Source of the DNA: Saururus chinensis
Lineage: Eukaryota > Streptophyta > Magnoliopsida > Piperales > Saururaceae
Reading direction: 5' to 3'
Assembly: GCA_035235625.1 (NCBI GenBank)
Contig: CP141148.1
Location: 10,659,001-10,723,000 of the forward strand
DNA: 64,000 bases
Under the pieces are notes generated by a model, which did no database searches, was not told where the DNA came from, and worked only from the letters and a program-made list of their open reading frames with translations. The number at the start of each line of letters is the position of its first letter. The stretch's first letter is position 1. Shown one piece after another: positions 23,332 to 35,630 of this stretch. A program made the position numbers and the translations under genes.

Positions 23332-23689
23332 CTCTTTAGCAAAGCAGAAAAGCACAGCAGGAGAAGCAAAGAGGTTCTGGAGCTGGGGGTTTAAGGAGGC
23401 TTGTGTGATTGGGGTCGAGTGCCGGTTCTAAATTGTGATTAAGCTCTGATTAGTCCAGCATATCGGTAGCCTCTAATTAGTCCGGTGGCGATGCATTGCT
23501 GAATATAGTAGCTGAAAGTGGCCAGCCATAGATAAGGGGTATGTTTGACGAAATTTGACTCATACGAGACATATTTCAAGTCTATTTGGTTGAATAAAAG
23601 CTCCAGTTTAATTCATTCCCTTGTCACCTTCATTAAACGATGTGAATCAACGGGATATTTGAATCTCGTGGAGTGCTTTGATTGCAGGC
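23332..23689. other. Flank of solo LTR 2, no gene recognised
   Basis: Continuation of the segment interrupted by the solo LTR. It contains AAGCAGAAAAGCACAGCAGG-type purine-rich sequence. No domain was seen. Confidence 0.35.
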
Positions 23690-24150
23690 TATGTTGAGAG
23701 TGGTGACCCCATGAGGCTTTGGCCTTGTTTGAGAATATGCAAGCTGCAGGTTGTAAAGCAAATGAGGTGACAATGGTGAGTGTCTTGTGTGCTTGTGCTG
23801 ACCTTGACGCATTGCAGGTGTTCCGAGGGGCACAAACTGATGAAATGGATGTCCTGATTTGGAACGCAATGATCGGAGGTCCTTGCAACACATCGATATA
23901 GTAGACATCGATATAGTAGAGAGTCTCTGGACTTGTTCAAAGAAATGCAATCTTCAGGTGTCATGCCTGATGAGATCACTTATTTGGCATTATTGAATGC
24001 ATGTGCCCACGGGGGGCTAGTGGATGATGCATGGCCATTCTTCAAATCTCTTGATGCCCATGACATGGCCCCCAAGATTGAGCATTACCTTGCATGATTG
24101 ATGTCCTTAGTCGAGCTGGTCAACTTAATGAGGTGAATTGATCTTGTGCT
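23690..24150 (+). pseudogene. Pentatricopeptide-repeat (PPR) protein pseudogene fragment
   Basis: PPR proteins are RNA-binding factors of plant organelles. Three pieces read in order on the plus strand: ALFENMQAAGCKANEVTMVS..CACADLDALQ (~23724-23820), then DEMDVLIWNAMIGG (~23842-23880), then SLDLFKEMQSSGVMPDEIT..LLNACAHGGLVDDAWPFF (~23921-24040) followed, after a one-base frame change near 24095, by CMIDVLSRAGQLNE. The motifs (WNAMI, LF..M...G..P.E.T, C.H.GL) are those of PLS-class PPRs. Residues between the first two pieces are missing, and the third is displaced in frame. The rest of the gene (typically >500 codons) is absent. Confidence 0.8.
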
Positions 24151-24654
24151 GTGCAGATTGGAGAAGTCAGACTAATTTTAGAAATCAGCTGAGGAGCTTT
24201 CCAACATCAAGATGGATAGCCACATTCTCAATATCTGTTTATCCCTATGGCTTTAGCTAAAGTAAAGAAAAATAGGAAGAATCTTATTCTTTTGACTTTA
24301 CATTATGTTTGCCCATCTTTCCTGTTTCCAACCTCTTTTTGGTATTTTGAAGTGCTCAATTGCAAAGGTAGGTTTTGAAAAAACAAGATGTCATTGGGAT
24401 TTGAAGGCCTTGTTTGTGCTTAATCCCTACTTTTACAATCAACATTTTATGGTTATTAACATGTGTGACTCTTTCATTCGAGTAACTTTGTGCATATTTT
24501 TAAATAAAAAAAATGAAAAAATTGTGCATATCATCCCATCGTTTTGTAAGATGACAAAATGCCCTTTTTTACATAACCAAGCAGGAATAAGATAAACTCG
24601 ATGGCATCTTTTCAGATCCAGACGCAATCTTCTGTAGATTAATTTCAGTCTGGC
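24151..24654. other. Flank of the PPR pseudogene, no gene recognised
   Basis: No PPR motif continues convincingly after RAGQLNE. The sequence becomes AT-rich, with small chance frames only. Confidence 0.35.
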
Positions 24655-24925
24655 TCACCGAGTTCTCGGAAAAGTCCCATGGCAAGCCGACTTCTACCAC
24701 CCATTGGCTCTCCTATTGCCGGTCACATTACCATACAGTACTGGACATTCATCTTCACCTTACCCTATTTGTCAAATCCCAATGCATTATTCACCATATC
24801 AATGACCATTTGAAGGAAACATGTATCCAGATGGCACATAGAGTTCTGGGAGAAGTCCCATGGAAAGCCCATTCCAACTGCCCATAGTCACTCTTGTTGG
24901 TGGTCACAATGCATGGACCCCATTT
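24655..24925. repeat. Two copies of a ~75-base block, 181 bases apart
   Basis: GAGTTCTCGGAAAAGTCCCATGG..AGCC..TTC.A..CCCAT at ~24660 recurs as GAGTTCTGGGAGAAGTCCCATGG at ~24841, both followed by GGTCACA. This is an old tandem duplication. Confidence 0.6.
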
Positions 24926-25839
24926 GGAAGTCAACCAAGGCATGGTGTAAATATAACTTCATCTCACCCTGTTCACCAACCGATCCTCCTGTTCAGCAAC
25001 TAGGAAATTCTATTATACATCTATAATACTTGGGTGCTGCTTAAATGGAAAAGTAGTGGTTTTAAAGTCGCTGCAGTGTTTTGCACATTTTGTGAGAGAC
25101 CACTTTGTTAATTGGGATTTGAGTTTCACAAGAAGAAGTCATGACATTGGCAAGTAATGATAGAACTTGATGCTGCTAATTTAACTATTGTAGGCATGCT
25201 AATTATTGACTGAAATAAATTAAGATTTATATATTCTAAATACAATGTTCCATCTAGCTTGGGCATCATGGCATTAAAAAATGTTAATTTTGTAATATAA
25301 GTTTTTTTATTTTATATATTAATAACATATTTAAAGTTACTAGGCAAATTATGGATTAGTTACATTTTAAAATTGTAGATAAATTTTTTTTAGGAATTAA
25401 TTATTTTGAAATCCGATTACTCAAATCTAGGGATTCTAGTAATACAGGATTTAGGTATTCAAATATTTTAAAATTTGGTAGTTTAAACCCAAAAATTTGG
25501 ATTATATTTTAAAATCTCATATTCTAAATCCATTATTTTAGAACCTTAATTGACTATAGAGTTGATGTACTTGTAAAATCATAGTTTTCGCAGCAAATTA
25601 CTATAAATCTTTAATGTGTGCATGATATTATGATTGTGTGTTGTCTTGTTGGAATGATTGTGTATGCTCACTTATTCCACATAGCACAAGTCTCTCTCCC
25701 CAACATTCATTCATTACTTTCAAAAACATTATAGACACATGCTTTCTTGAGTGTATTGAATGAATATGAATGTTATATCTTTATTAATATACAATCTCAA
25801 TATTGTTGGATGGATTTGGCTGATAGATTTTAAAGCATT
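24926..25839. other. AT-rich intergenic DNA
   Basis: No coding region, RNA gene or clear transposon end recognised. AT content rises sharply after ~25200. Confidence 0.4.
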
Positions 25840-27990
25840 AGATTTTTATTTGTAATCCTATTAACCCCCCCTCCCCCCAACACACACAAGGACTTTACTC
25901 TCCTTAAGTGTATTTTAAGAATGAATTGAATTTTATCCCTAATATCACTTACCTTCCTATTCTCAACCCTCTTTCCTATTCTTTCCCTCTCTAATCTATA
26001 TGCTAATTCTCCCTTCATTCCTCTTGAACCTTCCTTGTCATCTACAAAAACTAACAAGGGGTACTTAGCTCCAACTTGCATTTGGAAAGCATATGTTGCA
26101 AACAATAATTCAACTTGAAGTCTCATTGGAGTCAAAATTGTGTCATATAAACAAACAAGGTGTTGATGGGATGGCCAGGATCACACTTAAGGAAGTGGAG
26201 GTTTTTTGTTTGAACCCCCATTCCATTGGTTACCGACATGGAATTGTATCCAGATTTACATAGTATGTATGATGGGTTGGCTTTGTATGTACGCAAGGGG
26301 ATTGGGGTAGGATACTGTGCTCCAAGAGGTCAATTGCCTTGCCTCTTCAAGTAAGGTCCTTAGGAAACAAACATATATGATTATCCAAAAAAAATTTATA
26401 TATTAAATATGTTATATGAAAAAAATATCAATTTTAATTTAAATAAAAATAATAACAAAATCATTTTATTAAATATAAAATGTAAACATTTGTGCAAATA
26501 TTACATTATTTTCAACTAATAAAATTAAAAAAATAAATTTTCATATTCAACTAATTCTAAGATAAAAAATGTAGTTAAATATCTCCCTCAGTCCCACATT
26601 GATAGCTACATTTAATTTTTCAAAATTGACTAAAATCAATTAATTCTGAATAACCAAAGTAGCTATTAATGTGGGACAAATGGAGTATCATAAATTACAT
26701 TATACTATTAATTGAAAAAAAGTGTCACACACAAGATGAAGTCATATTAGCTAATAGAGTGTAATGAGTTTATGGAATTATAAGAGTCAATGTGGCCAAC
26801 ATGGAACCATGTTAACATTGAGTCATTAAGGAGTTTGACTTCAAAGGTTGAGTCTAGTTTACTCAAGGAATTTCTGAGTCAAAAGTAGATATTCAAAACT
26901 CTAATTGTGATTGACCTAGCTCAATCAAGCTTTGCTTGACTTGTATTACTATTAGCCAGTGGTACTTGTAAAAGGTTTTACCTGAAATAGGGATGTATTA
27001 TCATATTAACAAGATTAAAAGAAGGTACTCCAACAACATCAACTCATTCCCTAGTGAACTTTTACTCAAATCACATAAGGACTCAAAAAGGTACCCCTCT
27101 TCTGTATTAAAAATGTTTTTCAACCACCCACCAAGACCACAATGCATGACTAGTGGACATGTGGAAGGGGAACTTGGGAACCATTTGGATATAGTTCCCA
27201 AGTTTCTCTTTCACAACTTCTTTGTTGATGTGGTAGCATCCCATTGTTAGTCACCATGCCTTAGTCTAGAAAAATTGTTAGACTAGACAAGTCCTTTTGT
27301 ATTTTTTAAGTAACTTGGAGATAGAGCTAGTATTAGACCATGACCTTCACTTTATATGACAAAACTAACCTCACATATATTTCTTGCAAAAAATGGGACG
27401 ATACAAGACACTCCTATGTGGGAGATAGCCCAAGAGAATAGATTTGCAATTGGAAGGAATCCATATATTATTAAGCATAAGGTGGCTTTGACTTCCCAGA
27501 ATTTTAAACATGATTTTTATATATGATTACGTATAATCTCATGTAAAATGTTACAAAACAAGCCAAGTATATCCAAGTGCACGCTCCGCCCGCTATGCAA
27601 GACTTGAGCTTGACTAGGCTCAATCCTAAAAACTATTTGAGCTGAGCAAAGATCGACTCTACATGGCACATTAGTCATTGGGTGTGAAAACACCTTTGTT
27701 TTAGATTACAAACGCAATAATTAAAAACATGTCTGATGAAGGAAGCTTAATTTTAAGCTAAATATTTTTCATGTAGGCTTTATGCCTATGTACAAAAGCT
27801 GCTTAACTAAGCAAGATCCTCTTTCCATCCAAAAGCTAGGTTTAGTACGATTGGGAAAGAGATTCTTATGTTTAAGCTAAGGTCTAAAGAGGGGAATTAC
27901 GTTTGTACAAGGGATCATATGTGAAATCTATTTATATGGGCACCACATAGGTTTCACAAAGGTGGAAGTCATCCTTTATTAAAAATGATG
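25840..27990 (+). repeat. Long dispersed repeat, copy A (~2.1 kb)
   Basis: It shares many blocks, in the same order and orientation, with 30935-32370: CCCTAATATCACTTACC.TCC (25937 / 30965), GGAAGTGGAG.T (26193 / 31235), TTGTATCC (~26245 / 31288), GCTTTGTA.GT (26280 / 31304), GAATAGATTTGCAA (27438 / 31665), AAGGTGGCTTTGACTTCC (27479 / 31710), GATCGACTCTACATGGC (27650 / 32041), TTTATGCCTATGTAC (27779 / 32170), ATCATATGTGAAA. Identity looks ~65-75% with gaps. It is non-coding and carries a Stowaway MITE (26582-26685) that copy B lacks. It may be the LTR or internal part of an unclassified retroelement. Confidence 0.75.
26582..26685. mobile_element. Stowaway-like MITE (104 bp)
   Basis: Ends CTCCCTCAGTCCCACATTGA and, inverted, CTCCATTTGTCCCACATTAA. 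They continue as GATAGCTAC/AATAGCTAC and are flanked by TA (26580-26581 and 26686-26687). Confidence 0.85.
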
Positions 27991-28319
27991 ACTTTAGCCT
28001 TTATTTCAAACAAGCTCCTCTTGTTTATGACTTTAGCCTTGAGTTTTCAATCCTCCATTGAACTTGACAAACTCTCTTCTCAGGTTTTTGTGTGTTAAAA
28101 ACTTTTTTTGGGTTGTGTGTTACTCAATAAATCACTATTAACATAAACTCTTAAGCACAATGATGATCTCTTGTGAGTTTTCAATCTTCTTTTCTCTCTT
28201 AAATTCAAGGTTTGCCTCTATTCAATTTTATGTTTAATTAGCCCTTATATATTCCATTAAGTGGGGTTATGAGTTAGACTTCAATTATGAATGAGTTCTC
28301 TTTTGGAATAGCTTAAACT
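27991..28319. other. Region between repeats, no gene seen
   Basis: AT-rich. Short words CTTTAGCCTT and CTTGAGTTTTCAAT/GTGAGTTTTCAATC recur. No domain or element end recognised. Confidence 0.3.
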
Positions 28320-29660
28320 AGGTAAGTTACATAGACATTGATCAATCGCGCCGAACAACAACCGATCGTTCACATTTCTATTAAGGGTAGAACTCATCCA
28401 TTGATCAATCAATAAAAAATAAATATCCATCTAATCAACTTAGTGGATTACCAAATTGCTCATAAAACTAGTACTTTGATGAAGTAAGAATTAAAAGTTT
28501 TGGCTTCTTTGTGTAAAATTATTTTCTATAGCGGAAACAATAAAAACTTAATTTTTTCATGTCATTCGTGATTAATATATCTATAAAAAATCAAACCAAG
28601 TATGCAAGTGTGAGTTTAATATCCATCTGATCAACCTAGCGGATCACTAAATCTTTCTCTATGCTAATAATAGTTTCCCTCTTATTTTTCCACATCAAAG
28701 CACTTCTTATATAGATAACTAAGTCAGTTTAGGTGTTAGACCTTGAATATAAATCAAATTCAACTTGGAATGACCTATTTTGGGAAATTGCGAGCTCCAA
28801 CAATTGATCGCTACAGTAATCGATCGATCGATGAACAATAAATTGCTACAATACAATTACATTGAATTGTTGCACTTCTGTTACAATACCAAAAATTAAA
28901 TTCCTTTTCAATTAATCCATTTTCATTCCTGATCAATCTTGGATAAAAAATTTACGTACTTCTGTAATTGTCACTCATTTTTTTCTTAATCTCTAATGTG
29001 ATAAACCCTTTATCCTTAGTGTATATTTTTACCTACGAAAACACATGTATATGAGTCTTCATATTTGCTTCATTTTTACCATGTGGTCTTGACTAGCAAA
29101 TATTTTATCGTATGACTCAAATTACACATCAAATTGACATTGTTTTCTTCACCGAAATAAGCAAATACAATACATATGACGATATATGTTCTTACAATCA
29201 ACTCTCACTATGGTCAATCGATTGGACAACTCTTAGCCAAATTTGACATTGTGTAATTCAAGTGTTGATCTATCGATTACTCCAGTTCATTATGCAGGCA
29301 ACAATCGATGTATAGTAAAATTTCGTATTTTATCCTAATTTAGTCTTAAACTTCCAGAAACACTTAAGTCACTCTTCCTAAGTTAAAATAAGTGACTTGT
29401 GTATGTGAGTGTGTATAAATCAACCTCTTACCTTTAACACTTAGCTTAGTCTTCAACCTTGATCGATAAGAACACATTTACTCTTATTTTTCAAGTCAAT
29501 CAATTCCAAATCTGATTCAACCACAACTAAGTCTAGTTAGATTACTAAGCCTAAAACATATATGAAGTTTAAACATTATTTTGATCATCGAAATTAACCA
29601 ATTTACAATACATATGCCCCATATTTCTTTCAATCTTCCCTTTTCTCTATTTCATGACAA
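28320..29660 (-). repeat. CGATCGAT-rich repeat, copy in minus orientation
   Basis: It contains many GATCGAT/ATCGATCG words (28340-28385, 28810-28835, 29215-29305). Its reverse complement matches 34370-34890 in order: GATGATCAAAATAATGTT, then ..GATCGATTG.., then GCAATTTCCCAAAATAGGTCATTCC, TATTCAAGGT(T/C)(C/T)AAC. It is probably part of an LTR retroelement (copia-like LTRs often have this look), but no ends or coding region were found. Confidence 0.55.
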
Positions 29661-30611
29661 AACGTTAGAAGAATGAAGATCAACAAAAAAATTACAACTC
29701 TTTGACATAGTGCATTGACTTTCACTGGTACATATGACTTGACTTAACTAAGACTATTTGGAATTGATCTTGGAAAGCCTTGTAAAACATATACTTATCC
29801 TATATACTTACAAAAAAATTATTTGCATAGTACTACTCAAACATGCATGAAAATAAGCACTTCATTTTTTATCAATCATTTCTACCCGTTTTTGGCACAA
29901 ATAAACAAAAAGTGAATCAATAATTAACAAAAAATTCAATTTAAGCTCATCCAACATTTTAGCAATATTGTTGAAACATTTGAACAATATTTTTTAAGGC
30001 TTATCACTTGGGATTCAGGAATATTTCTAAAATAATTTCCATTTAAGTAATCATTTTAACTTAGTTCTAGAGTAAAACGAAGTAGGAAAATGAATATAAT
30101 TGCCGAACAAATTTCAAGAATAATGGTAAAATGTTTTAGCATTTTTATTAAAATACTTAAACAATATTACTAAAATATTTAAATATTATTGCTAAAAAGA
30201 GGAAAGAGGAAAGATAAAGGAGGAGGGTCCCTAGATGCAGGAGGGAGGAAGGAGGAAAACAGGAAGAAGGGGAGGAAATTTACTTATATAAGAAGGGTAT
30301 TTTAGTCCATATACAATCAATGTGTAATAAATATAACAAACCAAGTGATCTAAAAAATAGTAAACCTTTATCTAGGTATTTTGTAAATCATTACCCATTT
30401 TTAAAATAAGTATAAATTATTCTCCCAAAAATTACAAAGTGGAAGAAAGGTGTATGTGTGTATGAGAAATAAACACGCAAAGGGATAGAATTACAAAATG
30501 TAGACGATGCAAGCATTAGACACATGTGGTTCTGATTACTTTTTCCCATTTGAATAACACTTTTGTAAAAAAAATTAGAAAAATCCTTATAGTGGTCCAC
30601 GTCAGAATGTT
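29661..30611. other. AT-rich DNA with a purine tract
   Basis: At ~30190-30285 one strand is almost purely A/G (GGAAAGAGGAAAGATAAAGG type), broken by a short TCCCTAGATGC. The remainder is unremarkable. No gene seen. Confidence 0.4.
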
Positions 30612-30612
30612 A

Positions 30613-30667
30613 CATCATCACTTTCACACTATGGGCCCCACACATCAACGGTGTAAAAGTGATGAAG
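30613..30667. repeat. Inverted repeat, 17-base arms
   Basis: CATCATCACTTTCACAC pairs with GTGTAAAAGTGATGAAG at about 15 of 17 positions, with a 21-base loop. Confidence 0.6.
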
Positions 30668-30934
30668 TAGTGTTTTGATGTGGGAATCTTCACGTCGTTA
30701 AAGCATTTTTCAATATGATATTTATGATCATTAAACTGGAATCTATGCGGGTCTTGTTGGAATTGTAAAGAGTCCTTTTTCATTCACTCTCTCTTCGAAC
30801 TTTGGTGGCGGTGTGCTTATAGTCATTTATTTTGTTAAAAATATAGTAGTTTATGTAATTATATGTTTTGTTATTGTTAATAATAGGCCAAGCTAATGGA
30901 CAGCGTATGTGAAGGAGATTGGCCTCTCTTTCTT

Positions 30935-32370
30935 AATTACGAGTGATAAATGAATTAAATTATGCCCTAATATCACTTACCCTCCTATTTTCAGCCAACA
31001 TCTTCATTATTTTCCTCTCTCTAGTCTCTATCCCAATTCTACCTGCATTTGTCCATGACCCGCTTTTTCGTCTGAAAAACTTAACAATTGAGCTAGATCT
31101 AGTATTTGGTAAGCAGATGTCGTAATCAATGATTCAAAACCCCACACTCATATTCAGCTCTAAAACTCTTTTGTGTGGAGTCAACTTGTAGTCTCTTTTA
31201 AAATGGTATCATATAAACCAATGGGCCACGCTCAAGGAAGTGGAGATCTTTAGTTGGAACCTCCACTCCATCGGATACCCACCCAAAATTGTATCCTATT
31301 GGGCTTTGTACGTGCCCCATAGATTGAGGTGCTCTAAGAGGCTGGTTATACTGCCCTTCTAGTCGTTTTTATATGAACTCGAACAGTACATAACAAGTGA
31401 TTATAAAAAAAAATGTCATATACTCAATTGTTAAATTTGCTATTTAAAATATTAATTTTGGTTAAAATTAAAAATATAAGAAAATTATTATATTCGGTAT
31501 ACATGTCAACATTTGTGCATATGTTACATTACTTTCAACTAATAAAAATATTATCAGCTGTGGAGGACTCGAGTAGGTCCCCCTCTTACACATACAAGTA
31601 AATTAGGTGGCAGTGGACCACGACCTGTACTCAAGAAATAGGCCCATACAAGGGTTCCTAGCGCAAGAGAGTAGATTTGCAAGTAGGAAAAATCCTTATA
31701 TTAGTATAGCACAAGGTGGCTTTGACTTCCTAGGATTTATAAATAATTTTCATATTATATGATTATGTATAATTCCATCTAAAAAGTCTAAATGAGCGTT
31801 AGCTCCTCCCACTATGCAAGGCTCGAGCTTGACTAGACTCAATTCTAAGGAAAAGTTTTTCATGCTCTCCTTTGAGAGCCGTTTATCTACAAGACTGACA
31901 GCACACATACTAGCGCACACTTATGTTAATGTACTCTAGCATGCATCGTCGATTTGAAATATCAGTGTTTCTCATATGTACCTTACGATGAGTTCATTGT
32001 CAAAGAAGAGCATAAAAGTACTTTTTAATTCTAAATATAGAGATCGACTCTACATGGCTCGTTATGCATCCAGCGCAAAATCACATCTTGCCTTTAGATT
32101 ACAAACACAATAATTATTCACGTGGCTGATGTGGGAAGATTGATTTTAGGGTTGGTATGTTTCATATAGGATTTATGCCTATGTACGAAAACTTCTCAAC
32201 CAATATGATCCATATTCTATTAAGGAGCCAAGTTTAAAACTATTGTGCAAGAGATTCATAAATTTAAGCTAGGGGTTTAGAAGGAGAATATAATCCCCGG
32301 ATCATCATATGTGAAAACTCCCAATATGCGACGAACACTGATCCGACAAAAGTGGAGGTCATCTGGCAAG
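30935..32370 (+). repeat. Long dispersed repeat, copy B (~1.4 kb)
   Basis: Partner of copy A (25840-27990), in direct orientation about 5 kb away. It carries an insertion relative to A at ~31860-32040 and lacks A's Stowaway MITE. No intact reading frame is shared between the two copies, which argues for a non-coding repeat such as LTRs of one decayed element. Confidence 0.75.
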
Positions 32371-33919
32371 CAAATTAAAGGAAAATGATATTTTTATAAT
32401 AAAAATTTATATTAAAAATTACACATGAATTTTGATAGGTCTAAATAAGTGAGCACATGTAAAATTTGTGTGGGGCTTATTTATTAAGTCCAATTAAAAC
32501 TCTTGTAATAATTTTTTGTGGGTATTTTTATTGTAGGAATATCACTATCCCAAATTAAAGGAGACTTTCAAATAAGGGGCACACCAAATTTAGTTAAGTG
32601 ATATTCTTACACCAGGCATTATACAATTTATGATTGGAAAGGGAAAAGTAAATCTTATATATGTTGTCAGGTAGGACCTAGCTTCCCTATCTAATTAAAG
32701 GTGGTACAAGGCTTATAATATAAAGAAAATAAAGTATGAGTATCATTTTCCTAAAAGAAGAGGGTATTAATTTAGAATAGCAAATTATACTTGCCAAAAA
32801 TTGCAAAGTACTCCATCCTTCTTAGATTAATACCTCTATTTAGCCAAAAAGTTTGTTCCATTGTTGGGTAGTTAAAAACGAGTAACATAAGCTTGTTTCC
32901 CTTCTTTTATACTATTTGTTTAAATTTAACTATTAATATTAGACAAAGAGAGTAATATAGATATGCTGATCATTTTGTTTTTTCACCAATTGGGTTGTTT
33001 CTTTGTAGATTTATTTACAAAGTTTTTTTATATCCATCTTTCGAGGCGCTCCTTCATCGGTTCGTCTAGTCTAATTAAGGGGGATAAATTTGTTTTGCTC
33101 TTCATTGGTGGTCCCTTTGCTGGAAAGTCCCAAATGGTGCCTCATTAGTGCGACTAAGGTGGGGCCCATAATGGAGGGTTCGAGTACTAAAGGGATCATT
33201 TGATGGCTAATGCGTATTGCATACAATAAACCAAAGAACTAAACCCGCTTAATCTCCATGTGTCTGCTTACATCCTAAAGAGCAAGTCCAGCAACTCTAC
33301 TGCCCGCAGCCGGTCTGCATCACAAGAATTTGGTGGCATAAAGCCTAGTAATCTAGACGTTTCACATTTCCCATGGCCCATTAAGGGTATTTTCGCTCTA
33401 AAATACCAAACATGAACTGTCTTTGAAACAGAAACATAACAGATACAGAGTGGTTGTTGGCATGGGATCGTGGCAGTTGGCATACTATGGGTGTGAACCA
33501 CAATATTTTGGATTAGAAATAGAAATCTAAAAGATTGTTATGTGGTGATGCTGGGTAGAAAAGGTTCACAAAAACTGGATGGTTCTTATGATGTTCAGGC
33601 TTGTTGCCACAAGCACGACAAGATCATGAGAAATTCAGAATTAGTTCCCAAGTTTATATAACTACTTCTTTCAAGTGCCTGCATGAAAGATGTAACTTTT
33701 CATGAAGTGATGAAGTTATTGGTGGTGATCATTTGTGTAGTTGAAAGAATACTCCGTCTTCTAAGTATCAGAGTTGAGACATTAGTGGAAACTAAATTAA
33801 ACTTAGTTCTGAAGTGGCAGCCATGTTGTCATCATCTTCGAGTTGTTCAACAATATCGCAATCTCAACAAAGGATGCTTTTGAGAATGGAGTGGGCGTCA
33901 AGATGGGATTCTTGAGGAA
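32371..33919. other. AT-rich intergenic DNA, no gene recognised
   Basis: Apart from the Stowaway MITE (32811-32952), nothing with domain support on either strand. Short frames at 32963-33148 and 33268-33501 have no recognisable motif. Confidence 0.4.
32811..32952. mobile_element. Stowaway-like MITE (142 bp)
   Basis: Ends CTCCATCCTTCTTAGATTAA and, inverted, CTCTCTTTGTCTAATATTAA, flanked by TA (32809-32810 and 32953-32954). Confidence 0.8.
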
Positions 33920-34110
33920 GGCTTCTTATAGGCAAGAGAAGGGGAGAAAAGCTGGATTTGATAGGGAAGTGGATGACATTTTAGGGTTTGGATGGAATGG
34001 ATTAATTCCTGAGAAAGGCTTCTTAGAGGCAAGATTAGGGGAGAAAAGCTGGATTTGATAGGGAAGAGGATGACAATTTAGGGTTTGGACGGAACGGATT
34101 TTGTGTTGTG
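33920..34110. repeat. 97-bp tandem duplication
   Basis: Units start at 33920 and 34017 with GGCTTCTTA.AGGCAAGA and run through GAGAAAAGCTGGATTTGATA, GATGACA.TTTAGGGTTTGGA. Identity is about 90%, so it is younger than most repeats nearby. Confidence 0.85.
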
Positions 34111-35630
34111 TGCAAGCATCAAAATGGGGAGGGTGGAATGAATGGATGATTTTTATGTGTAGACTTTCTTCTTTATTTTATCTTCTTTCTTCTTTCTTTT
34201 TGCTTAAAAAGTAACTAGAATTTTTTTGGTGGCAAGCTACAAATGGATAAGTTATGATGGCTTTTAGGAATTAATAGATAGGAATTGGAATCTACCTATT
34301 AGTGGTGATCCCCTTCAAATTTAACTTGTTAAACTAAAGATGTAGGAACATATGTACTGTATTGGCTTCTTTCAATGATCAAAATAATGTTACATTATGT
34401 GTATTTTTTAGTCAAGGTATTGTTAAAGATCACATGGTGAATATGAAGTAGAACATTAAACTCAAAAGGTGTTTTAGAACATAAAAACACGTACATACAT
34501 TACACTCACTTGAGAGTTTTGAGAATTTCATTTATCATGTGAGAGAGTGTTGGAGACACTTGAAAAAAATAATATTTTTGTTTATGAGCAATCAATTGCT
34601 AAGGAACATTTGATCGATTGGCCTTGCAAATTGTTCACCAGATTCTCTAGAAAGTTGAACAATCAATCACCAAGTAGTGAGATTGATCGGAATTGATTTT
34701 GTATGATTTCATAACAATAAATGATCGATCGTTTGCTCAAAGGATCAGTCGATTACATGGCCACATTAAAACAATACAAGAAATGATTGATCACCCTATA
34801 AAACGATCGATAGATCAAGTGCACAATTTCCCAAAATAGGTCATGCAAAGGATAATTAGATTCCTATTCAAGGTTCAACTCCTTAATTAACTTAAGGGTG
34901 CATAAAAAGGGGGTCCAGCAGGTGGGAGAGAGAGAGAAGCTTAAAAACCTAGAGAAAAATTGTGAAACTTCTCTAATGAATTTAATGGTGAAATAGTTTC
35001 CTAGTTCATGATACTTTGAGATGAAAAATCAGGAGTGATTTGAGTCGAGAGTGGAAGAACAAACACCTAAGGGACTTAGTGGGTTGCTTCAAGAGTTACT
35101 AAGAAGATCAAAGGAGAGAAAAAATCATTCTAAAGGAGTCATAGTGAAGATCAGGATCTATCAAGATTACTAATCAAGGTAGAGAAGATCAAGCTGATGC
35201 AAGTAAACAACTAGGGTGGTTATGTATGAGTTTAGGTAGAGAAGACCAAACTGATGCAAGTAAACAACTAGGGTGGTTATATATGAGTTCAAAGTGGTGT
35301 TGGAGTTAGCCGAGAGAAGAAAATGAGGATTTTTTTTGTAAAATAGCAACTTTGTATATTTGTTTAAAATAGTTCATATTTTGGTTTAGATATAGTGTTT
35401 TGTGGTTTTTCATAATGAAGATTTCCTTGTAAAAATTCACTTGTGTACTTAATTGATTTTATTTACATGTTTGGTAGGCACATAGGAATTATTATACAAT
35501 TTGTTTTTTATTTTTGACAAGGAGTAGATATATGTTTAATTGCAAACTAGAGCATGATATCTTTCTTGGTTTGTTCACCTCAAACCAACAAAAGAGACTA
35601 TTTTTGAGGTCTTTGAATCATAATTCGTTT
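34111..35630 (+). repeat. CGATCGAT-rich repeat, plus orientation, with a 65-base duplication
   Basis: Matches the reverse complement of 28320-29660 over 34370-34890. At ~35170-35290 a block (GTAGAGAAGA.CAA.CTGATGCA, AACAACTAGGGTGGTTAT) is repeated in tandem. No reading frame with a domain; possibly LTR or leader of a retroelement. Confidence 0.5.

Noticed and set aside
26190..26235. Box-B-like GTTTGAACCCC as a SINE promoter
   Set aside because: The related copy at ~31240 has a weaker match and no box A at the proper distance was convincing. Left as part of the long repeat.
33178..33200. GGTTCGAGTACT as a tRNA T-loop
   Set aside because: No matching acceptor, D or anticodon arms were found around it. 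I see no tRNA or rRNA gene in the window.
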